From an uncultured Clostridia bacterium (lineage in GTDB: Bacteria; Bacillota; Clostridia; Oscillospirales; Acutalibacteraceae), in the NCBI GenBank assembly GCA_947623765.1, contig CANQIG010000149.1, positions 1 through 5,069 of the forward strand: DNA of 5,069 bases, in the 5' to 3' direction. Of the stretch, positions 1 to 4,420 are shown piece after piece (the stretch's first letter is position 1; each line of letters opens with the position of its first letter). The notes under the pieces were generated by a model. The model saw nothing but the letters and a program-made list of their open reading frames with translations, did no database searches and was not told the origin of the DNA. The translations under genes and the position numbers were made by a program.

Positions 1-1
1 C

Positions 2-88
2 CTGACCGCCGGGGACGTCTCGAGCCTGACCAAAGAGCAGCTCGAGACGCTGCTCCCCGAGGACTTCGACACCGGCGAGCGCGCGTGA
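2..88 (+). CDS. C-terminal end of an unidentified protein (5' end outside the window)
   Basis: An open frame runs from the left edge to a TGA at 86-88 and gives 28 residues ending DFDTGERA. The tail is acidic and hydrophilic (KEQLETLLPEDFD), which looks like a real protein C-terminus, and codon third positions are GC-rich like those of the neighbouring genes. There is too little sequence to assign a family, and I do not recognise it. It converges on the sigma factor gene, with only 4 nt between the stop codons (89-92) and no hairpin between them, so any terminator must lie inside the opposing gene or be absent. The frame could be chance, because 28 codons is short. Confidence 0.55.
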   Translation: MTAGDVSSLTKEQLETLLPEDFDTGERA

Positions 89-92
89 ACCC

Positions 93-782
93 TCATCCGT
101 CCTCGCCGATCGCGTCGCGGAGCTTCTGCAGCGCCTTCTTCTCGAGGCGGGAGATGTAGCTCCTCGAGATCCCGAGGCGCTTCGCCACCTCCCGCTGGAC
201 CATCGCCCTGTGCCCGCCGAGGCCGTACCGCAGCAGCACGATCTCCCGCTCGCGCGGGGTGAGCGCGTGCGCCACCGCGTCGTACAGCTTTTTGACCCGG
301 AGCTTCAGGTCGATGTCCTCGACGATGTTGTCGTCCGCGGCGATGGTGTCGAGCAGCGTGAGCGTGTTGCCGTCCCGGTCGGTGTCGATCGGCTCGTTCA
401 GGGAGACGTCCTGCGCGGTCTTTTTCAGACCCCGAAAGTGCATCAGGATCTCGTTTTCGATGCAGCGGGAAGCATAGCTCGAGAGCCGCGTGCCCTTCTC
501 CGCCTTGAAGGTGTCGACGGCCTTGATGAGCCCGATGGTCCCGATGGAGACGAGGTCGTCGCGGTCGTTCTCGTCGGCATAGTATTTTTTCGCGATGTGC
601 GCCACGAGCCGGAGATTGTGCTCGATCAGCTTCTGGCGCGCGGAACGGCTGCCCGCGGCCATCTCCGCGAGATATTTCTGCTCGTCCGCGCGGGAGAGCG
701 CTTTCGGGAACGACCCGCTCCCCGTGACGTGCAGGAGAAAAAAGAAAAACGACGACAGAAGCTCCAAGAGCTGTGCCAGCAA
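93..782 (-). CDS. sigK: RNA polymerase sporulation sigma factor, SigK family (pro-sigma-K)
   Basis: Sigma-70 family factor of 229 aa, close to the size of Bacillus subtilis SigK. Family knowledge: SigK directs late mother-cell transcription for spore coat and cortex. Residues 1-18 form a hydrophobic pro-sequence (LLELLSSFFFFLL) followed by HVTGSGSFPKAL, which aligns with the pro-region and processing area of pro-SigK, where a membrane protease (SpoIVFB in Bacillus) cleaves. Region 2 contains LIEHNLRLVAHIAKKY, DLVSIGTIGLIKAVDTF and YASRCIENEILMHFR, all diagnostic of the SigE/SigK group. Region 4 is at the C-terminus (TPREREIVLLRYGL, then the helix-turn-helix LGISRSYISRLEKKALQKLR). The start chosen is TTG at 780-782, because GGGGGTGG (788-795) lies 5 nt upstream. 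The open frame extends further upstream without a better start, and the GTG at 789-791 lies inside the Shine-Dalgarno sequence. The gene is uninterrupted, with no skin-type element. Confidence 0.93.
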   Translation of the reverse strand: MLAQLLELLSSFFFFLLHVTGSGSFPKALSRADEQKYLAEMAAGSRSARQKLIEHNLRLVAHIAKKYYADENDRDDLVSIGTIGLIKAVDTFKAEKGTRLSSYASRCIENEILMHFRGLKKTAQDVSLNEPIDTDRDGNTLTLLDTIAADDNIVEDIDLKLRVKKLYDAVAHALTPREREIVLLRYGLGGHRAMVQREVAKRLGISRSYISRLEKKALQKLRDAIGEDG

Positions 783-787
783 ATGAA

Positions 788-795
788 CCACCCCC
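788..795 (-). promoter_or_regulatory. Shine-Dalgarno sequence deciding the TTG start of sigK
   Basis: On the minus strand GGGGGTGG lies 5 nt before TTG (780-782). This is the only good pairing with 16S rRNA near the 5' end. It sets the start directly before the hydrophobic pro-sequence, which matches where pro-SigK proteins begin. Confidence 0.7.
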
Positions 796-881
796 GGAAA
801 GCTATATGCCGCGCCCCGGCCGATCCTGCCGCCGTTCACGATAAATTTACAGTTCCTTTTCAAAGTTGCAAATCATTCCTA

Positions 882-910
882 TTTACAAAATCCGGGGAAT
901 ATGGTATACT
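882..910 (+). promoter_or_regulatory. Sigma-A-type promoter for the perR-rbr transcript
   Basis: TTTACA (882-887), a 17-nt spacer and TATACT (905-910), with TG at 902-903 giving an extended -10. The expected transcription start is near 917, a few bases before the tandem repeats, so the perR leader would be about 360 nt and contain the whole repeat array. The elements are seen directly; the use of the promoter by perR is inferred from orientation, since the next gene on this strand is perR. Confidence 0.7.
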
Positions 911-922
911 GGATCTGCAAAG

Positions 923-1055
923 CGGCGCAAGTTCCCTGCCCGCGAGTGGCGCGAAGAAAAGTCTTTTGGCCTTATCTTTGCATGGAAACCGCGTCCCCGC
1001 CCCGAAAGCGCAAGGTAACCTGCCCTTCATCGGGGAGGCCACGTCGCGTAACGCA
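923..1055 (+). repeat. 133-nt tandem repeat, unit 1
   Basis: First complete unit of an array with an exact 133-nt period. It opens with a 48-nt core (923-970) that recurs at 1056-1103 and 1189-1236 without indels. The most constant part is GGCGCGAAGAAAAGTCTTT. After the core come degenerate inverted arms, TTATCTTTGC (972-981) and GCGCAAGGTAA (1008-1018), which can pair with one bulge. No convincing gene runs through it on either strand. Confidence 0.85.
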
Positions 1056-1188
1056 CGGCGCAAGCTTCCCGCCCGGGAGCGGCGCGAAGAAAAGTCTTTC
1101 GGCCCCGCCTTTGCTTTGAAAACGCGTCTCCGCCCTTAAAAACGCAAGGACAGCCCGCCCATCTTTGGGAGGCCCCGCTGCGGGACAG
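1056..1188 (+). repeat. 133-nt tandem repeat, unit 2
   Basis: Second complete unit, aligned with unit 1 over its whole length without gaps and sharing GGCGCGAAGAAAAGTCTTT in the core and GGGAGGCC near the end (GGGGAGGCC in unit 1). The arms after the core are CCTTTGC (1108-1114) and GCAAGG (1144-1149). They still pair, with a bulged T, although flanking bases differ from unit 1. Confidence 0.85.
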
Positions 1189-1262
1189 CGGCGCAAGTTC
1201 CCCGCCCGGGAGCAGCGCGAAGAAAAGTCTTTTGGTCTTACCTTTTCTTCAGAAAAGGTAAG
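1189..1262 (+). repeat. 133-nt tandem repeat, unit 3 (partial, with perfect hairpin)
   Basis: The 48-nt core (1189-1236) is the third copy, again exactly 133 nt after the previous one. The spacer between the inverted arms seen in units 1 and 2 is missing here. The arms lie almost back to back as a perfect 12-bp hairpin (1237-1262), after which the perR ribosome binding site begins. Confidence 0.8.
1237..1262 (+). promoter_or_regulatory. Hairpin abutting the perR ribosome binding site
   Basis: CTTACCTTTTCT (1237-1248) and AGAAAAGGTAAG (1251-1262) are perfectly complementary around a 2-nt turn. The last bases of the 3' arm are the first bases of the Shine-Dalgarno sequence AAGGAGGTGA (1260-1269). 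No T-run follows, so it is not a conventional terminator. A competing pairing, GAAGAAAAG (1219-1227) with CTTTTCTTC (1242-1250), would dissolve it. A role in controlling perR translation is inference. Confidence 0.5.
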
Positions 1263-1277
1263 GAGGTGAATGGTTTT

Positions 1278-1679
1278 ATGCGCGAGAATTTCAGCCGCAA
1301 GCGGGAGGCGATCCTGCACGCGGTGGAGTCCACCAAATGTCATCCCTCGGCGGAATGGGTGTATGCGCAGATCCGCACGGAGCACCCGGACATCAGCCTT
1401 GCGACGGTCTACCGGAATCTGAAACGGTTCTGTGAGCAGGGCCGTGTGCGGAGCATCGGCGTCGTGAATGGACAGGAACGCTTTGACGCGGACACCTCGG
1501 CGCACAGCCATTTCATCTGCCGGAACTGCGGCGCGGTTTTGGACATCCCTGAAACGCCCTTTTCGCCGGAAGCCCTCGAGGCCCTCGGCGCGCGGCACGG
1601 TCTGCTGGTCGAGCAGAGCGACGTGCGCTTCGGCGGCCTCTGCGAGCGGTGTGCGGCGAAAGTGCAGAATAAATCTTAA
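1278..1679 (+). CDS. perR: PerR-like peroxide-sensing Fur-family repressor
   Basis: Fur-family regulator of 133 aa, with an N-terminal winged helix (VYAQIRTEHPDISLATVYRN, about residues 28-47) and a C-terminal metal-binding dimerisation domain. Both structural zinc pairs are present: C81xxC84 (FICRNCG) and C122xxC125 (GLCERC). The regulatory-metal ligands known from B. subtilis PerR all have counterparts: H22 (H37), D70 (D85), H76 and H78 (H91, H93) and D89 (D104). The aspartate at D89 favours PerR over Fur, where a glutamate is usual. PerR proteins sense H2O2 by iron-catalysed histidine oxidation and derepress peroxide-defence genes. The start is ATG 1278, 8 nt after AAGGAGGTGA; ATG 1270 is out of frame and too close to the SD, and GTG 1266 lies inside it. 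It is followed after 19 nt by rubrerythrin, so the two are probably cotranscribed. Confidence 0.9.
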   Translation: MRENFSRKREAILHAVESTKCHPSAEWVYAQIRTEHPDISLATVYRNLKRFCEQGRVRSIGVVNGQERFDADTSAHSHFICRNCGAVLDIPETPFSPEALEALGARHGLLVEQSDVRFGGLCERCAAKVQNKS

Positions 1680-1698
1680 ATAAACGGAGGAAACGAAA

Positions 1699-2244
1699 AT
1701 GGCAAAGTATGTATGTTCTGTCTGCGGTTACGTCTACGAAGGCGACAATCCCCCGGAGAGCTGCCCGGTCTGCAAGGCGCCCGCGGAGAAGTTCCAGAAG
1801 CAGGACGAAGAGATGACCTGGGCCGCCGAGCACGTGGTCGGCGTGGCGCAGGGCGTCAGCGAGGACATCCTCAAGGATCTCCGCGCGAACTTCACCGGCG
1901 AGTGCACCGAGGTCGGTATGTATCTCGCGATGGCGCGCGTCGCGCACCGCGAGGGCTATCCGGAGATCGGTCTCTACTGGGAGAAGGCCGCGTATGAGGA
2001 GGCGGAGCACGCCGCGAAGTTCGCGGAGCTCCTCGGCGAGGTCGTCACCGACAGCACCGAGAAGAACCTGAAGATGCGCGTGGAAGCCGAGAACGGCGCG
2101 ACCGCCGGCAAGTTCGACCTCGCGAAGCGCGCGAAGGCCGCGAACCTCGACGCCATCCACGACACCGTCCATGAAATGGCCCGCGACGAGGCCCGCCACG
2201 GCAAAGCCTTCAAGGGCCTGCTTGAGCGCTACTTCGGGAAATAA
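1699..2244 (+). CDS. rbr: Reverse rubrerythrin (rubredoxin domain N-terminal to the diiron domain)
   Basis: Protein of 181 aa. Residues 1-35 are a rubredoxin-type Fe(Cys)4 domain (C6xxC9GYVYEG, C22PVC25). From about residue 45 to the end is a ferritin-like four-helix diiron domain with ligand motifs E101xxH104 (EEAEHA) and E164xxH167 (DEARHG), plus further candidate glutamates at E68, E71 and E131. With rubredoxin at the N-terminus this is the reverse rubrerythrin arrangement known from Clostridium, where such proteins take electrons from NADH:rubredoxin oxidoreductase and reduce H2O2, and oxygen, in the cytoplasm. GGAGG (1686-1690) lies 8 nt before ATG. The pairing with an upstream perR matches the known PerR control of rubrerythrins in clostridia. 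The gene ends before a strong terminator. A relic of a related 3' end is found at 4298-4354. Confidence 0.95.
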   Translation: MAKYVCSVCGYVYEGDNPPESCPVCKAPAEKFQKQDEEMTWAAEHVVGVAQGVSEDILKDLRANFTGECTEVGMYLAMARVAHREGYPEIGLYWEKAAYEEAEHAAKFAELLGEVVTDSTEKNLKMRVEAENGATAGKFDLAKRAKAANLDAIHDTVHEMARDEARHGKAFKGLLERYFGK

Positions 2245-2301
2245 AGAACATAAAAAACACAAACGGGGAGAGAACTTCGGTTCTCTCCCCGCGTTTTGTC
2301 T
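2188..2301 (+). repeat. Direct repeat copy A: rbr 3' end plus terminator
   Basis: This segment covers the last 18 codons of rbr, the stop, CATAAAAAA, a GGGGAGAGA-type terminator stem and TTTTGTCT. The same elements recur in the same order at 4298-4413. The coding part is about 90% identical, and the terminators are recognisably related rather than identical. Confidence 0.75.
2264..2301 (+). terminator. Rho-independent terminator of the perR-rbr operon
   Basis: A perfect 12-bp stem (2264-2275 with 2280-2291) closed by the stable TTCG tetraloop is followed by CGTTTTGTCT. It starts 19 nt after the rubrerythrin stop codon. The sequence resembles the terminator at 4378-4413. Confidence 0.9.
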
Positions 2302-2306
2302 CCGGG

Positions 2307-2337
2307 AAAAACCGCGTCCGACCGAGGCCGGACGCGG
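2307..2337 (-). terminator. Rho-independent terminator of the BspA-like gene
   Basis: Read on the minus strand, CCGCGTCCG and CGGACGCGG (2312-2320 and 2329-2337) form a perfect 9-bp stem with an 8-nt loop. TTTTT (2307-2311) follows immediately. It lies 26 nt past the BspA-like stop codon, back to back with the rbr terminator. Confidence 0.85.
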
Positions 2338-2363
2338 ACTGCATCTTTACGTTTTTTTCGGGA

Positions 2364-3731
2364 TTATTCTTTTCTCCGTCCCGCGGCAATCGCGCCGCAC
2401 GCCAGGACGGCAAGGACGCCGAGGAGCATCAGCGCCGCAGCGGGTGCGGCCTCAGACCCGGTCGCGACGGACAACGGGTTTGCGGCTGCGGGCGTTTCGG
2501 GCGTCACCGCCGACTGCGGGGTCCGGTTGTCCGCGGGAGCGGGCGTCGGGTACGTGAGCGCATCAGGGCCGATCGTCGGCGCGGACGGCTGCGTCTCCTC
2601 CGGGACCGAGGGAGCCGACGGCTGCGTGTCCTCCGGCACTGTGGGCGTCGTCGGTTCCGTTTCCTCCGGCTCTACGGGCGTCGTCGGCTGGGTCTCCTCC
2701 GGCTCCGGCTCGTCCAGCGCGATAAACGCGAAGCCGTTTTCCTTGGCGTACGTTTCCGCCGCCGTGCCGGTGTAGCCGGTGATCTTGAAATTGGTCATCT
2801 TTTCGGAATAGGGATCTCTACCGTTATAGGCATACCCGAGGTTGCAGTTGTAGCCGAGGGCATGGTTGCCAATGGTCGTCACGCTGCGTGGGACGGTGAC
2901 ATTCGTCAGCGAGGCGCAGTTGACGACGGCGTGTTCCTCAATGGTGGTCATTCCTTCGGGAAGGACGACTGAGGACAGAACGGAACAGCCGTTAAACGTC
3001 CCTCGGGGAAGGGTAGTAAGGCCGTTGCCGAATGTCACGCTTTTCAAAGAGCTGAATCCTTCGCCAAACTGTTGAAGTCCAATCGATTCAACGCTGTCCG
3101 GGAACGTGACGCTGGTGATTTCCGAGAAAGTAAGAGCCGGGAGAACAAAAGCATCGTCTAGGACGTGCGTGATCCCGTCGGGCACAACGACGTCCCCGCC
3201 CGCGCCGACGTAGCCGATCAGGTTCGTCTTTGCGACGATGATAAAATCACCCTGCGCGGGTAAATGATCGGGGCTAAAAGCGTCTTGGCCGACAACGGCG
3301 CCGTCCACAATCGTCAGGCTGGACAAATTATTTGAACCGGAAAAAGCCATGTACCCGACGGATTTCACGGAATCCGCCAGAATAACGGTTGTCAGATTTT
3401 TGCAGCGGTCAAAAGCACCGGCTCCGACATTCGTGACGCCGTCGTTGACCACCACCGTTGTGATCTGGTCGCGATAGTCGCGCCAAGGTCCGGCCACCGG
3501 ACCGTAACCGCCGAAATATCCGTTCATCTTGCCGGTTCCGCTGACGGTCAAAACGCCGTCGTCGGTCAGCGTCCACGTGACGTTGTCGCCGTCATTGTCC
3601 CACTGGATGTACGCCTCGTTCACCTGCCCGCAGATCCCCGACGCGATGACCTCCGCTGCGGAGACGCTGGGCAGCGCGGCGAGAACAAGCAGGACCGCAA
3701 GCAGAAATGCAAACAGCTTTTTCGTCTTCAT
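2364..3731 (-). CDS. BspA-like leucine-rich-repeat cell-surface protein
   Basis: Protein of 455 aa. Residues 1-26 are a signal peptide (MKTKKLFAFLLAVLLVL, cleavage near PSVSA-A). A short domain with WTLTDDGVLTVSGTGKM precedes BspA/LRR_5-type repeats, for example ITTVVVNDGVTNVGAGAF, VTFPDSVESIGLQQF and SSVVLPEGMTTIEEHAV. The block ends with ITGYTGTAAETYAKENGFAF, typical of these proteins. About residues 340-386 are a Pro/Glu/Thr stalk of near 11-residue repeats (EPEETQPTTP and variants). The C-terminus has a hydrophobic segment (AALMLLGVLAVLACGAIAA) and the basic tail GRRKE. This layout implies a secreted, membrane-anchored surface protein. No LPXTG motif is seen; NPLSVATGSE before the membrane segment is at best a degenerate sorting signal. 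ATG 3731 is chosen over an in-frame TTG at 3737 because AGGAG (3741-3745) is 9 nt from the ATG but only 3 nt from the TTG. The ligand is unknown. Confidence 0.88.
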   Translation of the reverse strand: MKTKKLFAFLLAVLLVLAALPSVSAAEVIASGICGQVNEAYIQWDNDGDNVTWTLTDDGVLTVSGTGKMNGYFGGYGPVAGPWRDYRDQITTVVVNDGVTNVGAGAFDRCKNLTTVILADSVKSVGYMAFSGSNNLSSLTIVDGAVVGQDAFSPDHLPAQGDFIIVAKTNLIGYVGAGGDVVVPDGITHVLDDAFVLPALTFSEITSVTFPDSVESIGLQQFGEGFSSLKSVTFGNGLTTLPRGTFNGCSVLSSVVLPEGMTTIEEHAVVNCASLTNVTVPRSVTTIGNHALGYNCNLGYAYNGRDPYSEKMTNFKITGYTGTAAETYAKENGFAFIALDEPEPEETQPTTPVEPEETEPTTPTVPEDTQPSAPSVPEETQPSAPTIGPDALTYPTPAPADNRTPQSAVTPETPAAANPLSVATGSEAAPAAALMLLGVLAVLACGAIAAGRRKE

Positions 3732-3776
3732 GTTCAACCACTCCTGTACCTGAAAATCTTCGAGAATTTGTCGCTC

Positions 3777-3809
3777 AAACGGGAGAGTTCATTCTTAAAA
3801 TTCCCGTTT
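3777..3809 (-). promoter_or_regulatory. Stem-loop at the predicted 5' end of the BspA-like mRNA
   Basis: AAACGGGA and TCCCGTTT (3777-3784 and 3802-3809) form an 8-bp stem with a 17-nt loop. The transcription start predicted from the promoter is near 3808, so the hairpin would sit at the very 5' end of the message. 5' stems of this kind often protect mRNA from decay; an operator is also possible. Function is inferred. Confidence 0.4.
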
Positions 3810-3814
3810 TGCCA

Positions 3815-3843
3815 ATTATACACCTTTATAGTTCATAAGTCAA
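3815..3843 (-). promoter_or_regulatory. Sigma-A-type promoter of the BspA-like gene
   Basis: On the minus strand TTGACT (3838-3843), a 17-nt spacer and a perfect TATAAT (3815-3820). The predicted start is near 3808, giving a leader of about 77 nt. It lies in the AT-rich divergent intergenic region (3732-3926) shared with the XRE regulator gene. Confidence 0.8.
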
Positions 3844-3872
3844 GAGAAATGTGAATTAAAAATCGCTAAAAT

Positions 3873-3900
3873 TTGGGGAATATAGAATTATAGTTGTAAT
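3873..3900 (+). promoter_or_regulatory. Weak candidate promoter and operator dyad of the XRE gene
   Basis: TTGGGG (3873-3878), a 16-nt spacer and TGTAAT (3895-3900) form a weak sigma-A-like promoter. An imperfect palindrome, ATTATAGTTGTAAT (3887-3900), overlaps the -10 and would be a natural autorepression site for the small XRE protein encoded just downstream. Both calls are tentative because the -35 is poor. Confidence 0.3.
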
Positions 3901-3926
3901 GAAGTTTTCTTCAAGGAGATGCAGGA

Positions 3927-4256
3927 ATGGAGAAGAACTACTGGGACTACGTGGAATGGCTGCCGAAGCGGCTCGCGGCGCTTCGGATGGAGAAAAAGGT
4001 CTCCGCGCGCGACATGAGCCTGTCCATCGGACAGTGTGCGAATTATATCAACCGCATCGAGACAGGGCGTGCGCTGCCGTCCATGCACGGCCTGTTCTAT
4101 ATCTGCGAATATCTCGGCATCACGCCGGAGGAATTCTTCGCGGAGGAAACGGCCTCCCCCGAAAAAACGCGGGAGCTTCTGCGGGCGCTGCAGCGGCTCA
4201 CCCCCGAGCAGACAGAGCACGTCTTGTGGCTCGTGCGGGAGATCGCGGAAAAATGA
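3927..4256 (+). CDS. Small XRE-family helix-turn-helix regulator
   Basis: Protein of 109 aa. An N-terminal Cro/C1-type helix-turn-helix domain covers about residues 10-70: RLAALRMEKKVSARDMSLSI, then the recognition-helix area GQCANYINRIETGRALPSM, then YICEYLGITPEEFF. A charged C-terminal helical region follows (TRELLRALQRLTPEQTEHVL), probably for dimerisation. Small single-domain regulators of this type are frequent in gut Clostridia; the target is unknown. AAGGAG (3913-3918) lies 8 nt before the ATG. The gene is divergent from the BspA-like gene across 195 nt of AT-rich DNA, so it may control that gene, itself or both (inference). Downstream are a rubrerythrin 3' relic and a terminator, with no other intact gene on this strand. 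Confidence 0.85.
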   Translation: MEKNYWDYVEWLPKRLAALRMEKKVSARDMSLSIGQCANYINRIETGRALPSMHGLFYICEYLGITPEEFFAEETASPEKTRELLRALQRLTPEQTEHVLWLVREIAEK

Positions 4257-4297
4257 GCGCTGTGCTTTGGCGCTGCTGCCCGCAGGTTCCACCCTGT

Positions 4298-4354
4298 GAA
4301 GCCCGCCACGGCAAGGCCTTCAAGTGCCTGCTCGAGCGGTACTTCGGGAAGTAA
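4298..4354 (+). pseudogene. Relic of the 3' end of a second rubrerythrin gene
   Basis: Eighteen codons plus TAA encode EARHGKAFKCLLERYFGK. This matches the last 18 residues of the intact rubrerythrin (2188-2244) except for one Gly-to-Cys change. By eye 51 of 57 nt agree, and five of the six differences are silent third-position changes. The match starts exactly at the second ExxH diiron motif and vanishes upstream of 4298, so there is no start codon and no rest of the gene. The 41 nt between the XRE stop and the relic show no similarity to rbr. Similarity continues past the stop into the terminator. It cannot make a functional enzyme. Confidence 0.85.
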
Positions 4355-4371
4355 ACCGAACGTCCAAGCAT

Positions 4372-4413
4372 AAAAAAGGGGAGAGAGCCTGCGCTCTCTC
4401 CCTGTTTTTGTCT
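4372..4413. terminator. Bidirectional terminator between the XRE/rbr-relic unit and the reductase
   Basis: GGGGAGAGAGC (4378-4388) pairs with GCTCTCTCCCT (4393-4403) around a CTGC loop, ending in one G-T pair. On the plus strand it is followed by GTTTTTGTC. On the minus strand it is followed by TTTTTT (4372-4377). It can therefore end both the plus-strand transcript and the minus-strand reductase transcript, whose stop lies 8 nt to its right. Confidence 0.85.
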
Positions 4414-4420
4414 TTTTCCG

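Larger units (their letters stand above)
4298..4413 (+). repeat. Direct repeat copy B: rbr 3' relic plus terminator
   Basis: Second copy, in the same orientation and about 2.1 kb to the right. Shared elements are the 57-nt coding end, CATAAAAAA, GGGGAGAGA, TCTCTCCC and TTTTGTCT. The two copies bracket the BspA-like gene and the XRE gene. Confidence 0.75.

Noticed and set aside
844..871. Minus-strand TTGCAA-16-TAAATT as the sigK promoter
   Set aside because: The match is weak and sigK would be expected to use a SigE- or SigK-type promoter. No good SigE match (ATA plus CATACAnT) was found in 783-920 either, so the sigK promoter is left unassigned.
210..1139. Plus-strand open frame of 309 codons over sigK and the repeats
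   Set aside because: It overlaps the well-supported sigK on the opposite strand, and its sequence is low-complexity shadow translation.
923..1262. CRISPR-like array
   Set aside because: The period is 133 nt, the spacers are themselves repeated, and there are only three units and no cas genes.
1266..1277. Alternative perR starts at GTG 1266 or ATG 1270
   Set aside because: GTG 1266 is inside the Shine-Dalgarno sequence. ATG 1270 is out of frame and only 3 nt from GGAGG.
972..1598. Long minus-strand open frame of 208 codons across the repeats and perR
   Set aside because: It is antisense to perR and to the tandem repeats, has arginine/alanine-rich composition typical of shadow frames in GC-rich DNA, and shows no recognisable domain.
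1513..2262. Minus-strand open frame of 249 codons opposite rbr
   Set aside because: It is a shadow of the GC-rich rubrerythrin gene, with no ribosome binding site logic or known motif.
3899..4354. Open frame of 151 codons ending in the rubrerythrin-like tail
   Set aside because: Its first two thirds are an out-of-frame reading of the XRE gene. Only 4298-4354 has family similarity, so it is annotated as a relic instead of a gene.
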